Shown here in pieces: positions 29,522 to 38,877 of a stretch of DNA of 64,000 nucleotides. The DNA is taken from NCBI GenBank assembly GCA_025359085.1, contig JANYHL010000057.1:1-64000 (forward strand), written 5' to 3'. The position numbers and the translations under genes were made by a program. This stretch comes from Gammaproteobacteria bacterium (GTDB lineage: Bacteria > Pseudomonadota > Gammaproteobacteria > Burkholderiales > Burkholderiaceae_C). The notes below the pieces were generated by a model. That model made no database searches. It was not told the origin of the DNA and saw nothing but the letters and a program-made list of their open reading frames with translations. The first letter of the stretch is position 1. The number at the start of each line of letters is the position of its first letter.

Positions 29522-30688
29522 TCACAGACCGAGCTGACGCGAGGCCAACTCTTTCATGATTTCCTCGGTACCGCCGCCAATCATCATGACCTTGACCTCG
29601 CGGTAGATGCGCTCGCAAGCGGTGCCGCGCATGAAGCCCATGCCACCCAGAATCTGCACGCCCTGGTCGGCGCAGAACTGCATCGTCTGCGTCGCGTGGT
29701 TCTTCAGCAGGCAGACCTGCGCGACCCACTCCGCGCCCTTCGCGCTTTTGTCACCCGAGTCCGCCCGGCTTGAGACGGTATCCAACCAGGCGCGGGTGGA
29801 TTCGATGCGCATCTTCATGTCCATCAGCTTGTGGCGAATTACCTGATGGTCCACCAACGCGGTGCCAAAGGTCTTGCGCTGGCGCGCCCAGGCCAGTGCC
29901 TCATCAAAACAGCACTCTGAAAAACCCAGCGCCATCGCCGCCATGGACAGACGCTCGCCATTGAAATTGCTCAGGATCATCTTGAAGCCGGCACCTTCCT
30001 CGCCGACCAGATAGCGGGCGGGCACACGCACGCCGTCAAGGCGCAGCTGCGCCGTGTCGGAGCACAGCCAGCCCATTTTTTTCAAGGGGCTGCGCGACAA
30101 GCCTGCTGCATCGCCCGGCACCATCAGCATCGAGATGCCGCCCGGGCCTTGGTCTTTCAGGCCGGTACGCACCGCCACGGTGAACCAGTCGGCGCGCATG
30201 CCCGACGTAATGAAGGTCTTGTCGCCATCCACCACATACTCGTCGCCGTCCAGCCGCGCCGTGGTGCGCAGCGCCGACACATCAGTGCCGCCGCCCGGCT
30301 CGGTGATGGCCAGCGCTGCAATTTTTTCTCCGCGCAACACCGATGGCACCACCTCCTGCTGCAACGCGGCGCTGCCGTGCCGGATCAACGGCGGCAAACC
30401 AATGTTGTGGCTGAACAGACCGGCCATCAGCCCGCCGCTGCCGCCAAACCGCGCCAGCGCGACCGTCATGGCATTGCGCAAGCGCCACGGACTGGGCGCG
30501 CCGCCCAGGGCCTCCGGGTAGCCCAGCGCCAGCCAGCCCAGCTCGGCGGCCTGGCGGTACAAGTGGCGCGGGAACTCACCCGCCTCTTCCCAATCGTTGA
30601 TATGCGGGGCGATCTCGGTCAAAGCAAAACGGCGCGCGGCGTCTTCGAGCAGACGGACATCTTCATCCAGAATTTCGGGCATCGACAT
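29522..30688 (-). CDS. Acyl-CoA dehydrogenase
   Basis: ALAITEPGGGTDVSALRTTARLDGDEYVVDGDKTFITSG...QILGGMGFMRGTACERIYREVKVMMIGGGTEEIMKEL. Confidence 0.93.
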   Translation of the reverse strand: MSMPEILDEDVRLLEDAARRFALTEIAPHINDWEEAGEFPRHLYRQAAELGWLALGYPEALGGAPSPWRLRNAMTVALARFGGSGGLMAGLFSHNIGLPPLIRHGSAALQQEVVPSVLRGEKIAALAITEPGGGTDVSALRTTARLDGDEYVVDGDKTFITSGMRADWFTVAVRTGLKDQGPGGISMLMVPGDAAGLSRSPLKKMGWLCSDTAQLRLDGVRVPARYLVGEEGAGFKMILSNFNGERLSMAAMALGFSECCFDEALAWARQRKTFGTALVDHQVIRHKLMDMKMRIESTRAWLDTVSSRADSGDKSAKGAEWVAQVCLLKNHATQTMQFCADQGVQILGGMGFMRGTACERIYREVKVMMIGGGTEEIMKELASRQLGL

Positions 30689-30871
30689 GGCTTTCCTTAA
30701 AGCTATATTTTTAGAATGAAACAACAACTAGCGGCCTGCGTTGGGTGTCTGACGTAGCGAAGTTAAGGAGGAGGCACGGGCGAAGCCCGAAGCCGGGGGA
30801 CATTCGCGGAGTCAGACAACCAGCGCGCGCTGCGGGTTAAAGTAAAGCAACAGCCCTTCACGGCGATCGGC

Positions 30872-31756
30872 TCAGCTTGATAGCACCTTGGGCAGCTGGA
30901 CGCGGTGAAAACCATTGAACGGCTTGATGGCCGCGCGCTGCAATACTTCTTTGGCAGCCACCCGCATCGGCCAGCCCATGCGCACCTGCGGGCGCGCGCC
31001 GTCGATGCGCAGCGTGCTGCCGCTGATAAAAGCCGCCGCCGGGCTGAGCAGAAAAACAATAGCGGCTGACACTTCGGCTTCGGTGCCAAAGCGACCCAGG
31101 GGAATGGTTTGGGTCATCTCGCGCAACATCGGCCCCATCTCGGGCGGGTAATGGTCCAGGCCACTGGAAGCGATGTAACCCGGCGCCACCGCATTGACCC
31201 GCACCCCGCGCCCGGCCCATTCCAGGGCTGCGGTTTCCGTGAAGCTGACCATGCCGGCGCGCGCCGCGCCGCTGTGGCCCATGCCGGGCATGGCGCCCCA
31301 CATGTCCGCCACCATATTGACAACACTGCCGCCGTGCTTGGCCATCGACTGCACAAAACATTCGCGCGCCATCAAGAAGCCCCCGGTCAGATTGGTGCTG
31401 AGCACCGCCTCCCAGCCCTTGGCACTGATGGCTTCCAGCGGCATCATGTACTGGCCCCCGGCGTTGTTGACCAAGCCGTCAATGCGGCCCTGCGCGGCCA
31501 CCACGGCCGCCACCGTCTGCTTGACCGCGGGCTCCTGCCGGATGTCGCAGACATGAAAGCTGGCAACGCCGCCATCCTGGTAAATCTCATCGACCACGCT
31601 TTGCAACTTGTCCGCCTTGCGCCCGATCAGCACCGCATGCGCGCCCAGCGCCGCCACCTCATGCGCCACGCAGCGGCCAATACCGGAGCCCCCGCCAGTG
31701 ACGAGTATCACCTGGCCCGCAAACAGACCGGGCGCGTAAACAGATTGATAGTTCAT
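30872..31756 (-). CDS. SDR family oxidoreductase (DECR-like)
   Basis: VILVTGGGSGIGRCVAHEVAALGA; NNAGGQYMMPLEAI. Confidence 0.9.
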   Translation of the reverse strand: MNYQSVYAPGLFAGQVILVTGGGSGIGRCVAHEVAALGAHAVLIGRKADKLQSVVDEIYQDGGVASFHVCDIRQEPAVKQTVAAVVAAQGRIDGLVNNAGGQYMMPLEAISAKGWEAVLSTNLTGGFLMARECFVQSMAKHGGSVVNMVADMWGAMPGMGHSGAARAGMVSFTETAALEWAGRGVRVNAVAPGYIASSGLDHYPPEMGPMLREMTQTIPLGRFGTEAEVSAAIVFLLSPAAAFISGSTLRIDGARPQVRMGWPMRVAAKEVLQRAAIKPFNGFHRVQLPKVLSS

Positions 31757-32463
31757 CGGGATTCCTTTAAAAACAAAGCCATGGCGGCGTCGGTCAATTC
31801 ATCCAGCGACGCACCTTTTTTTTCATCAAACCACTGCACGGACCAGTTCAACGCCCCCAGAATCAGCAACCGGGACAACTTGACCGGGGCACACAAATGG
31901 CCGCTCGCTTGCAGCGCTTCGAGCACCGGCGTCCACGCTGATTCATAGGCTACTTGCAGCTGGGCCAGCGCCGCACGCTGGCGCACATTCAAAGACCGGT
32001 GCTCATACAGCATGACCGGCACAAAGTCATTGCCCGGCCCCAGCAGCGTGTCAAAGTGAGCGCGAATCAGGCGCCGGAGTTGCAGCAGGGATGCACTGGC
32101 CGCAGGCACTGCACCCGCCGCCGCACGGGAACCCGCCTCTGCGCCCTGCAGTGCCTCGGCCTGGCGCGCCAGGGCCGAGCGCATGCCCTCCTCCATCACC
32201 GCCAACAGCAGCGCGTCCTTGCTTTTAAAGTGATAAAACGGCGAGCCGCTGTGCATGCCAACCGCGGCCGCAATGTCACGCGTGCTGGTGGCGTCAAAGC
32301 CTTTTTCGCGAAACAGCCGGGCGGCGGCAGTGAGCAACTGATGACGCCGATTGCCGTCGTCGCGCTCATCCTCGGTCTTGCGCGGGCGCCCGCGGGCGCG
32401 CTTGGGGAGCAGGTCGGTCAGCGGACCCAAAACAGGCTTGAAGGGAAGAGCATGTGCAGTCAT
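31753..32463 (-). CDS. TetR/AcrR family regulator
   Basis: LLTAAARLFREKGFDATSTRDIAAAVGMHSGSPFYHFKSKDALLLAVMEEG HTH; start overlaps SDR. Confidence 0.9.
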   Translation of the reverse strand: MTAHALPFKPVLGPLTDLLPKRARGRPRKTEDERDDGNRRHQLLTAAARLFREKGFDATSTRDIAAAVGMHSGSPFYHFKSKDALLLAVMEEGMRSALARQAEALQGAEAGSRAAAGAVPAASASLLQLRRLIRAHFDTLLGPGNDFVPVMLYEHRSLNVRQRAALAQLQVAYESAWTPVLEALQASGHLCAPVKLSRLLILGALNWSVQWFDEKKGASLDELTDAAMALFLKESR

Positions 32464-32489
32464 TGCCGCGCAGCATAGCCAACTTGGTT

Positions 32490-32521
32490 ATTTTTAGCAA
32501 GCGCTTGCTTTGTAAAAATAA
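32490..32521. promoter_or_regulatory. Palindromic operator candidate upstream of TetR gene
   Basis: TATTTTTAGCAAGCGCTTGCTTTGTAAAAATA; perfect core AGCAAGCGCTTGCT at 32496-32509. Confidence 0.6.
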
Positions 32522-32631
32522 AAGAATTAATTCGCCCTGGTCCAGCGGATGGGTGCCGTCCCGGCGGCAGCACGCCTGCGCTGATGCAGGATAAAGTGCT
32601 CGCCAGCTGTCATTTTTTGGGCGGCATTGTT

Positions 32632-32698
32632 TAACAAATTGATAGCAATAGGCGCTTGTTTGACGCGGGCTAGAGCCTGATTCTATCTAAATTTTTGA
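32632..32698 (+). repeat. Dispersed intergenic repeat family, copy D
   Basis: TTGATAGCAATAGGCGCTTGTTTGACGCGGGCTAGAGCCTGATTCTATCTAAATTTTTGAG. Confidence 0.75.
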
Positions 32699-32847
32699 GA
32701 AATCCGGCTTGCCCCTTTCCAGGAACGCGCGACTCGATGCAGCCTCGGGGCACAGGCCCAGATTGACGCAGGGCATGGAAAACGCAGCGTTGTCCCCGGC
32801 CTCAACCAAATCACCATGAAACAGCCGGAGAGTGCCGCTGCTGCGCA

Positions 32848-33699
32848 TTATTCTTTGTAATAAACCAGCTGATGCGTGGTGACCAGCAAGCTGCCAGCGG
32901 CATTCCAGAGTTGCCCGGCATGATCAAAAAAACCGTTGCAATAACCCTGCCCGCGCGCCTGCGCCAGCAGGAAACCGGTGCCGGTCTCGGCCAGTTGTTC
33001 CGGCCCGGCATGAAAATAAACGGTGAGCGACACCGTGCCGGCCGGCACCAGCAGCGCCCGGCGCAACCAGACGCGCGGAAAAAATCCGTCCGCCATGGCC
33101 ACCAGGGACGTGAAGTCCAGCGGGCGCGCCGGCTCGTCGCGAATCCAGAGCTGCGTCAGGCTGGCCTGCTGCGGGTCGGCACTGGCGGCCCCCCCATCCC
33201 AGTGAGAGGGGAGCGGACCGGTAATTGACCGCATGTCGTAGCGCGAAAGCCAGGCCAGCGCGCCCGGCGGTGGGGCCAGACGGGCCAGCGCCTCGGCCCG
33301 GGGCAGCTCGGGACAGGGAAGGTCACTGGCGCTCCAGGTGTCGCGCCGCAAAGCGGTGATGGCGGTGCCCGTCAACGCCACAATGTCCACCCCATTGGCA
33401 TCGGTTTGGCGCAAGCTCAGGATCCAATGCTGGGTCGACCGATTGGTCCGCACCGGCGTGGCCACGACTTTGAATCCACCTGGCGACAGGCCATTGCTGT
33501 AGTTGACCGTCAAGGCCACCGGGTCGCCCAAACGGGCAGGATGCGTCATGACGGCGTTCAGGGCAATCGCCGCTGTCACGCCGCCGAAGGGCCCCACCAT
33601 GTTCCACCAGGCGGGGCTGGTTTGGCCCAAAAATTGGTCGGGTGCCGCGTCAAAGTCCGGCCTCAAAACCAGCGCCGTGTCAAAAGGGTGTGAGCTCAT
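32848..33699 (-). CDS. Thioesterase family protein (TesB-like double hotdog)
   Basis: GQTSPAWWNMVGPFGGVTAAIALNAVMTHPARLGDPVALTVNYSNGLSPGGFKVVATPVRTNRSTQHW. Confidence 0.82.
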   Translation of the reverse strand: MSSHPFDTALVLRPDFDAAPDQFLGQTSPAWWNMVGPFGGVTAAIALNAVMTHPARLGDPVALTVNYSNGLSPGGFKVVATPVRTNRSTQHWILSLRQTDANGVDIVALTGTAITALRRDTWSASDLPCPELPRAEALARLAPPPGALAWLSRYDMRSITGPLPSHWDGGAASADPQQASLTQLWIRDEPARPLDFTSLVAMADGFFPRVWLRRALLVPAGTVSLTVYFHAGPEQLAETGTGFLLAQARGQGYCNGFFDHAGQLWNAAGSLLVTTHQLVYYKE

Positions 33700-33933
33700 G
33701 GGCCGCAGTATGGCAGCCCCCGCGGTGGCCGAGCGTCATCTGGGTGACGACGGGTTTTGCTAGGCGGTTGGCCCCTGCGGCCATGGGTCGGGCAATGCGC
33801 GTAGACGAGACTTTTGGGTTTGGTGCCTGTTGAACTTCGTTACATCTGAAACGCCTTCTGCGTCACCTTCCCCCTAGAGTCGCACGTTGTAAATCTACCA
33901 GCCGTCAATCAGGCTTATCAACCGGAGTATCCA

Positions 33934-34434
33934 ATGGAAATGAATCAACCCACGAACCGCATTCACCCCTTGATGGCGGGCGCAGCCGTGTCCGTCATGC
34001 TTGTGAGCCTACTGGGCATTGCAGCCATCACTGGCGTGTTACCGAATTCGCGTGCCACTGTTGCGCAAACTACGCCGATGACCGCACAGGCTCCCACCGT
34101 CGCACCGATAGCTGCACCCGCGCAGCAAGTCGTGCCTCCAGTCGCTGTTGCTCCGGCAATTCGCGATAAAGGCGCCATGCGCAAAACTGTCGTGCATCAT
34201 CATGCGGTCCAGCACGCACAGGCCCAGTCCAGCCCACCGTACTCCCAGGCACCTGTGTACCAGCAACCCGCACCTGTTGCACAAAATAGCCCGATTGGCA
34301 TCGGCATCGGCGCGGTGGTCGGTGGATTGCTGGGCAACCAGGTCGGTGGCGGCAATGGCAAGACCTTGGCCACCGTGGCCGGGGCTGTGGGTGGCGGATA
34401 TCTTGGCAATGAAATTGCCAAGCGAAATCCATAA
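33934..34434 (+). CDS. Glycine-zipper 2TM domain membrane protein
   Basis: C-terminal GIGIGAVVGGLLGNQVGGGNGKTLATVAGAVGGGYLGNEIAKRNP. Confidence 0.85.
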   Translation: MEMNQPTNRIHPLMAGAAVSVMLVSLLGIAAITGVLPNSRATVAQTTPMTAQAPTVAPIAAPAQQVVPPVAVAPAIRDKGAMRKTVVHHHAVQHAQAQSSPPYSQAPVYQQPAPVAQNSPIGIGIGAVVGGLLGNQVGGGNGKTLATVAGAVGGGYLGNEIAKRNP

Positions 34435-34483
34435 GGTTTGGGGTGCACAGTAATTGGTCAATGGCCAAAATTGGTTTTGACGA

Positions 34484-34512
34484 AAAAAAGGCCACTGTTA
34501 TGTGGCCTTTTT
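34484..34512. terminator. Bidirectional intrinsic terminator between convergent genes
   Basis: AAAAAGGCCAC-TGTTAT-GTGGCCTTTTT. Confidence 0.85.
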
Positions 34513-34527
34513 CAACTGACTTAGCGA

Positions 34528-35724
34528 TTAAACGCGCTCGAAAATACCCGCTGCGCCCTGCCCCATGCCTATGCACATGGAGAGCATGCCGTACTTGCCC
34601 TGCGTGCGCTGCAGCGCATGGATCAGCGTGGCCGCACGGATGGCGCCGGTCGCCCCGAGCGGGTGGCCCAAGGAAATGGCGCCGCCCATCGGGTTGACGC
34701 GGGCCTGATCGAGGCCCAAGGTGTTGATCACCGCCAGCGACTGCGCAGCGAAGGCTTCGTTGAGTTCAATCCAGTCGATGTCGTTGAGCGTCAAGCCGGC
34801 GTAGCGCAGCGCCGCTGGAATGGCCTCGATCGGGCCAATGCCCATGATCTCGGGCGGCACGCCTTTGACCGCACAGCTGACAAACCGCGCCAACGGCTTC
34901 AAGCCAAATTGCTTGACCGCTTTCTCGCTGGCCAAAATCAGGGCACCGGCGCCGTCCGAGGTTTGCGAGCTGTTGCCCGCGGTGACCGAACCACGCGCGG
35001 CAAACGGCGTCTTGAGCTTGGCCAGGCCTTCGAGCGAGGTGTCGGCGCGCGCACCTTCGTCCACGCTCACCGTGCGCTTCTTCTCGATCACGCCGCCGGT
35101 CGCCAGATTGGGCGCGCGGTCGGTCACTTCAATCGGTGTCGTCTCGGCGGCAAAAAAACCGGCTGCTTGCGCCGCCAGCGCGCGCTGGTGCGATTGCAGC
35201 GCAAACGCGTCCTGCGCCTCACGGCTGATCTTCCATTGGGTTGCCACTTTCTCGGCGGTCAGGCCCATGCCGTAGGCAATGCCGACGTTCTCGTCATTGG
35301 CAAACATCAGCGGCGAGAAAGACGGCGCATTGCCGCCCATCGGCACCATGCTCATGCTTTCGACGCCCGCGGCAATCATCACCTCGGCTTCACCGACGCG
35401 AATGCGGTCCGCCGCCATCTGGATCGCGGACAGGCCGGAGGCGCAAAAGCGGTTGATGGTGACCCCCCCGACGCTGGTGGGCAGGCCCGCCAGCACAGCA
35501 GCGGTTCGCGCAATGTTCAGGCCCTGCTGGCCTTCGGGCATGGCACAGCCGCAGATCAGATCTTCAATCATGTCGGGGTCGAGCGAGGGCACCTGCGCCA
35601 GCGCCGACTGCAAGACCTTGACCAGCAGATCATCCGGGCGGGTGTTGCGGAAAAACCCGCGATGCGAACGCCCGATGGGCGAACGCGTGGCGGCAACGAT
35701 ATAGGCTTCTTGCATTTGTTTCAT
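34528..35724 (-). CDS. Acetyl-CoA C-acyltransferase (thiolase, FadA-like)
   Basis: AYIVAATRSPIGRSHRGFFRNTRPDDLL...NRFCASGLSAIQMAADRIRVGEAEVMIAAGVESMSMVPMGG...GGAISLGHPLGATGAIR. Confidence 0.93.
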   Translation of the reverse strand: MKQMQEAYIVAATRSPIGRSHRGFFRNTRPDDLLVKVLQSALAQVPSLDPDMIEDLICGCAMPEGQQGLNIARTAAVLAGLPTSVGGVTINRFCASGLSAIQMAADRIRVGEAEVMIAAGVESMSMVPMGGNAPSFSPLMFANDENVGIAYGMGLTAEKVATQWKISREAQDAFALQSHQRALAAQAAGFFAAETTPIEVTDRAPNLATGGVIEKKRTVSVDEGARADTSLEGLAKLKTPFAARGSVTAGNSSQTSDGAGALILASEKAVKQFGLKPLARFVSCAVKGVPPEIMGIGPIEAIPAALRYAGLTLNDIDWIELNEAFAAQSLAVINTLGLDQARVNPMGGAISLGHPLGATGAIRAATLIHALQRTQGKYGMLSMCIGMGQGAAGIFERV

Positions 35725-35891
35725 ATAAATCTTTCGGGTCAATTCATTAATTGAGCTTTGTTCGTGACTGGGAGAGCGTAGCGAGCGGTCATCAGGCTAG
35801 GCGGACGGAGCGCAGGAACCGCAACGTACTGCCTGTACGTGAGGATTCCGAGCACCGCCCAACGACGCATGGTGACCGCACAGTAGCTCTA

Positions 35892-38291
35892 TCAGTTACG
35901 AACCGGCTTGCCGGTGGACATCATGCCCATGATGCGTTCTTGCGTCTTGGGGTGGGTCAGCAGCGAGCAGAAGGCCTGACGCTCCAGCGTCATCAGGTAC
36001 TCCTCGCTCACCAGGCTACCCGCATCCACATCGCCGCCGCACACCACGTTGGCGATCAGGCTGGCGATATGAAAATCGTGCGCACTGATGAATCCGCCGT
36101 CGCGCATATTGACCAGCGATCCCTTCATCGTGGCGACGCCACTGCGTCCCGCCACGGCGAACAAACGCTTGTGCGGCGCCCGGTAGCCCGAGTTGAACAT
36201 TGCTTTGGCCTCGTTGATGGCCACATACAGCAACTCGTCCTTGTGCGGCACGACCACGTCGCTCTCGAGCACATAACCGAGCTTGCGAGACTCCAGCGCG
36301 CTGGTTCCCACCTTGGCCATGGCCGCGGCGATGAAGCCTTCGGTCAGGAAGGGCAACAAGTCCTTGCCGGTCGATGCCGCCGCATTCTCGGCGGCGCGCC
36401 GGGCGATGTAGGTCAGGCCGCCGCCACCGGGCACCAGGCCGACGCCGACTTCAACCAGGCCGATATAACTCTCCATCGCCACCACGCGCTTGGCCGAATA
36501 GGCTGCCAGTTCGCAGCCACCACCAAGCGCCAGTCCACGCACCGCCGATACCACGGGCACGTTGGCATAGCGCAACTTGAGCATGGCCTCCTGCATTTCA
36601 AGCTCAGCACCATCAATCGCCTTGGCGCCACCCATCATGAAGGCGGGCAGCATGGCTTGCAGGTCGGCGCCGGCTGAGAACAGTTCGTCATCAGACCAGA
36701 TCACCAGACCCTGGTAGCTGGCTTCGGCCAGTTCCAAGCCCTTGAGCAGGCCCTCGATGACGGCGGGGCCAATGGCGTGCATCTTGGTCTTGATGCTGGC
36801 AATCACCACGTCGTCTTTGATCGTCCACAGGCGAATCGCCTCGTCTTCAAACAGGGTCTTGCCCGCAGTTTTGGCATTGGGCGCATCAGCACCCAGCACG
36901 CTCTCGGGGAAATGCTGGCGCGTGTACACCGGCAGGTTGCGCGGCAGCACGAACTGAGCCGTCGTCGGGTTCCACGAACCGCGCAAAGTGTGCACCCCAC
37001 CGGCTTCTGCCACCGGGCCTTTAAAGACCCAATCGGGCAGCGGTGCCTTGCACAAGGCTTTGCCGGCGTCGATGTCCTCTTTGATCATGTTGGCCACGTT
37101 GAGCCAACCGGCTTCTTGCCACAACTCGAACGGACCCTGCTTCATGCCAAAGCCCCAGCGCATGCAGAAGTCGACGTCGCGCGCGTTGTCGGCAATGGCT
37201 TCCAAGTGCACCGCAGCGTAATGAAAGGCGTTGCGCAAAATGGCCCACAGGAATTGGCCTTGCGCGCCTTCGCTGTCACGTAGCAGTTTCAGCCGTTCGG
37301 CAGCCGGTTTTTTCAGCATGCGCGCATACACTTCATCGGCCTTCTGGCCACCAGGCACGTACTCTTTGGACGCCCCATCAAAGCGCAATACATCGCGACC
37401 GACTTTCTTGAAAAAACCGGCTTTGGTTTTTTGGCCCAGGTTGCCCATTTCCAGCAAGGTCTGGAGCACCGCTGGCGTGGCAAAACTCTCATAGAACGGG
37501 TCTGTTTCGAGCGTCAAGGTGTCCTGCAGGGTCTTGATCACGTGCGTCATCGTGTCGAGCCCCACCACGTCGGCGGTGCGGAAGGTGCCGGAGCTGGCGC
37601 GGCCCAGCTTCTTGCCGGTCAGGTCGTCGACCACGTCATAGCTCAGACCAAAATTCTCGACTTCTTTCATGGTCAGCAACATGCCGGCGACGCCGACGCG
37701 GTTGGCGATGAAGTTGGGGGAATCCTTGGCCCGCACCACACCCTTGCCCAGGTTGCTGGTGACAAAGGCTTCCAGGTCGTCCAGGATCTGCGGCTGCGTC
37801 GTGGGCGTGTTGATCAACTCCACCAGCATCATGTAGCGCGGCGGGTTGAAGAAGTGAATGCCGCAAAAGCGCGGCTTGATTTCTTCCGGCAACACTTCAC
37901 TGAGCTTGGTGATCGACAGGCCCGAGGTGTTGGACGCGACGATGGCGTGCGGCGCCAAAAAGGGGGCTATTTTTTTGTACAGATCGAGCTTCCAGTCCAT
38001 GCGCTCGGCAATCGCTTCAATCACCAGGTCGCAGTCTTTCAGCAGCTCCAGGTGTTCTTCGTAGTTGGCCTGCTGAATCAGGTCGGCATCGCCGACCACG
38101 CCGAGCGGCGCCGGTTTGAGCTTCTTCAGGCCGTCAATGGCGCGCGTGACGATGCCATTTTTCGGGCCTTCTTTGGCGGGCAGGTCAAACAGCACCACCG
38201 GTACTTTGCAATTGACCAAATGGGCGGCAATTTGCGCACCCATCACGCCGGCACCGAGCACAGCGACTTTTTTGACTTGGAATCTTGACAT
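35892..38291 (-). CDS. 3-hydroxyacyl-CoA dehydrogenase / enoyl-CoA hydratase (FadB/FadN-like)
   Basis: VKKVAVLGAGVMGAQIAAHLVNCKVPVVLFDL; HFFNPPRYMMLVELI; C-terminal crotonase GLALGGGCELAAYSAKRVVAMESYIGLVEVGVGLVPGGGG. Confidence 0.93.
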   Translation of the reverse strand: MSRFQVKKVAVLGAGVMGAQIAAHLVNCKVPVVLFDLPAKEGPKNGIVTRAIDGLKKLKPAPLGVVGDADLIQQANYEEHLELLKDCDLVIEAIAERMDWKLDLYKKIAPFLAPHAIVASNTSGLSITKLSEVLPEEIKPRFCGIHFFNPPRYMMLVELINTPTTQPQILDDLEAFVTSNLGKGVVRAKDSPNFIANRVGVAGMLLTMKEVENFGLSYDVVDDLTGKKLGRASSGTFRTADVVGLDTMTHVIKTLQDTLTLETDPFYESFATPAVLQTLLEMGNLGQKTKAGFFKKVGRDVLRFDGASKEYVPGGQKADEVYARMLKKPAAERLKLLRDSEGAQGQFLWAILRNAFHYAAVHLEAIADNARDVDFCMRWGFGMKQGPFELWQEAGWLNVANMIKEDIDAGKALCKAPLPDWVFKGPVAEAGGVHTLRGSWNPTTAQFVLPRNLPVYTRQHFPESVLGADAPNAKTAGKTLFEDEAIRLWTIKDDVVIASIKTKMHAIGPAVIEGLLKGLELAEASYQGLVIWSDDELFSAGADLQAMLPAFMMGGAKAIDGAELEMQEAMLKLRYANVPVVSAVRGLALGGGCELAAYSAKRVVAMESYIGLVEVGVGLVPGGGGLTYIARRAAENAAASTGKDLLPFLTEGFIAAAMAKVGTSALESRKLGYVLESDVVVPHKDELLYVAINEAKAMFNSGYRAPHKRLFAVAGRSGVATMKGSLVNMRDGGFISAHDFHIASLIANVVCGGDVDAGSLVSEEYLMTLERQAFCSLLTHPKTQERIMGMMSTGKPVRN

Positions 38292-38302
38292 TTATTTAAT
38301 CT

Positions 38303-38374
38303 CCGTTCGGGCTGAGCTTGTCGAAGCCCTTGAATGTGTTCATAAATGCCCTTCGACAAGCTCAGGGCGAACGG
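38303..38374. repeat. Palindromic intergenic repeat
   Basis: CCGTTCGGGCTGAGCTTGTCGAAGCCC ... GCCCTTCGACAAGCTCAGGGCGAACGG inverted arms. Confidence 0.85.
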
Positions 38375-38382
38375 TTAATTGA

Positions 38383-38817
38383 TTACGGGACGCGCGTCCA
38401 GGTTTGGGTTCGATAGAAGAACGCGATGTAGCCGCGCACCTGGAGCTGCTTGCCACCGTCCATCGGCGTCAGACGCAAGGTGTAGTCCTTGCCGTTGTCC
38501 GGGTCCAGTATCTTGCCCCCTTCCCAAACATCCTTGCCATCGGTTTTTTTGCCGCCCCGGATGATCTCCAGCCCGAGCACCGGCTTGTTTTTGCGCTCAT
38601 CGGTGCATTTGTCGCAGACATCGTCCTGCTTGGTATCCTTGCGCAGGAGCTTCTCAATCCGGCCGGAGAGCACGCCAGCGTTATCGCTGATACGCACCTC
38701 GGATGACACCTCACCGGTTTTGTCATCCACCGTGCGCCAGACGCCCACGGGCGTCATCTGGGCCAGAACGGGCAGTGTCAGGGCACTGATAAGAATGGCG
38801 GCTATCGATTTATGCAA
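38383..38817 (-). CDS. DUF2147 domain-containing secreted protein
   Basis: Signal peptide; GVWRTVDDKTGEVSSEVRISDNAGVLSGRIEKLL...GKILDPDNGKDYTLRLTPMDGGKQLQVRGYIAFFYRTQTW. Confidence 0.88.
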   Translation of the reverse strand: MHKSIAAILISALTLPVLAQMTPVGVWRTVDDKTGEVSSEVRISDNAGVLSGRIEKLLRKDTKQDDVCDKCTDERKNKPVLGLEIIRGGKKTDGKDVWEGGKILDPDNGKDYTLRLTPMDGGKQLQVRGYIAFFYRTQTWTRVP

Positions 38818-38877
38818 AATGATCTCTCCTCAACGGTGGGACTTAGAGACCCCGCTCGCGCGGGGTCCACGCTACTG

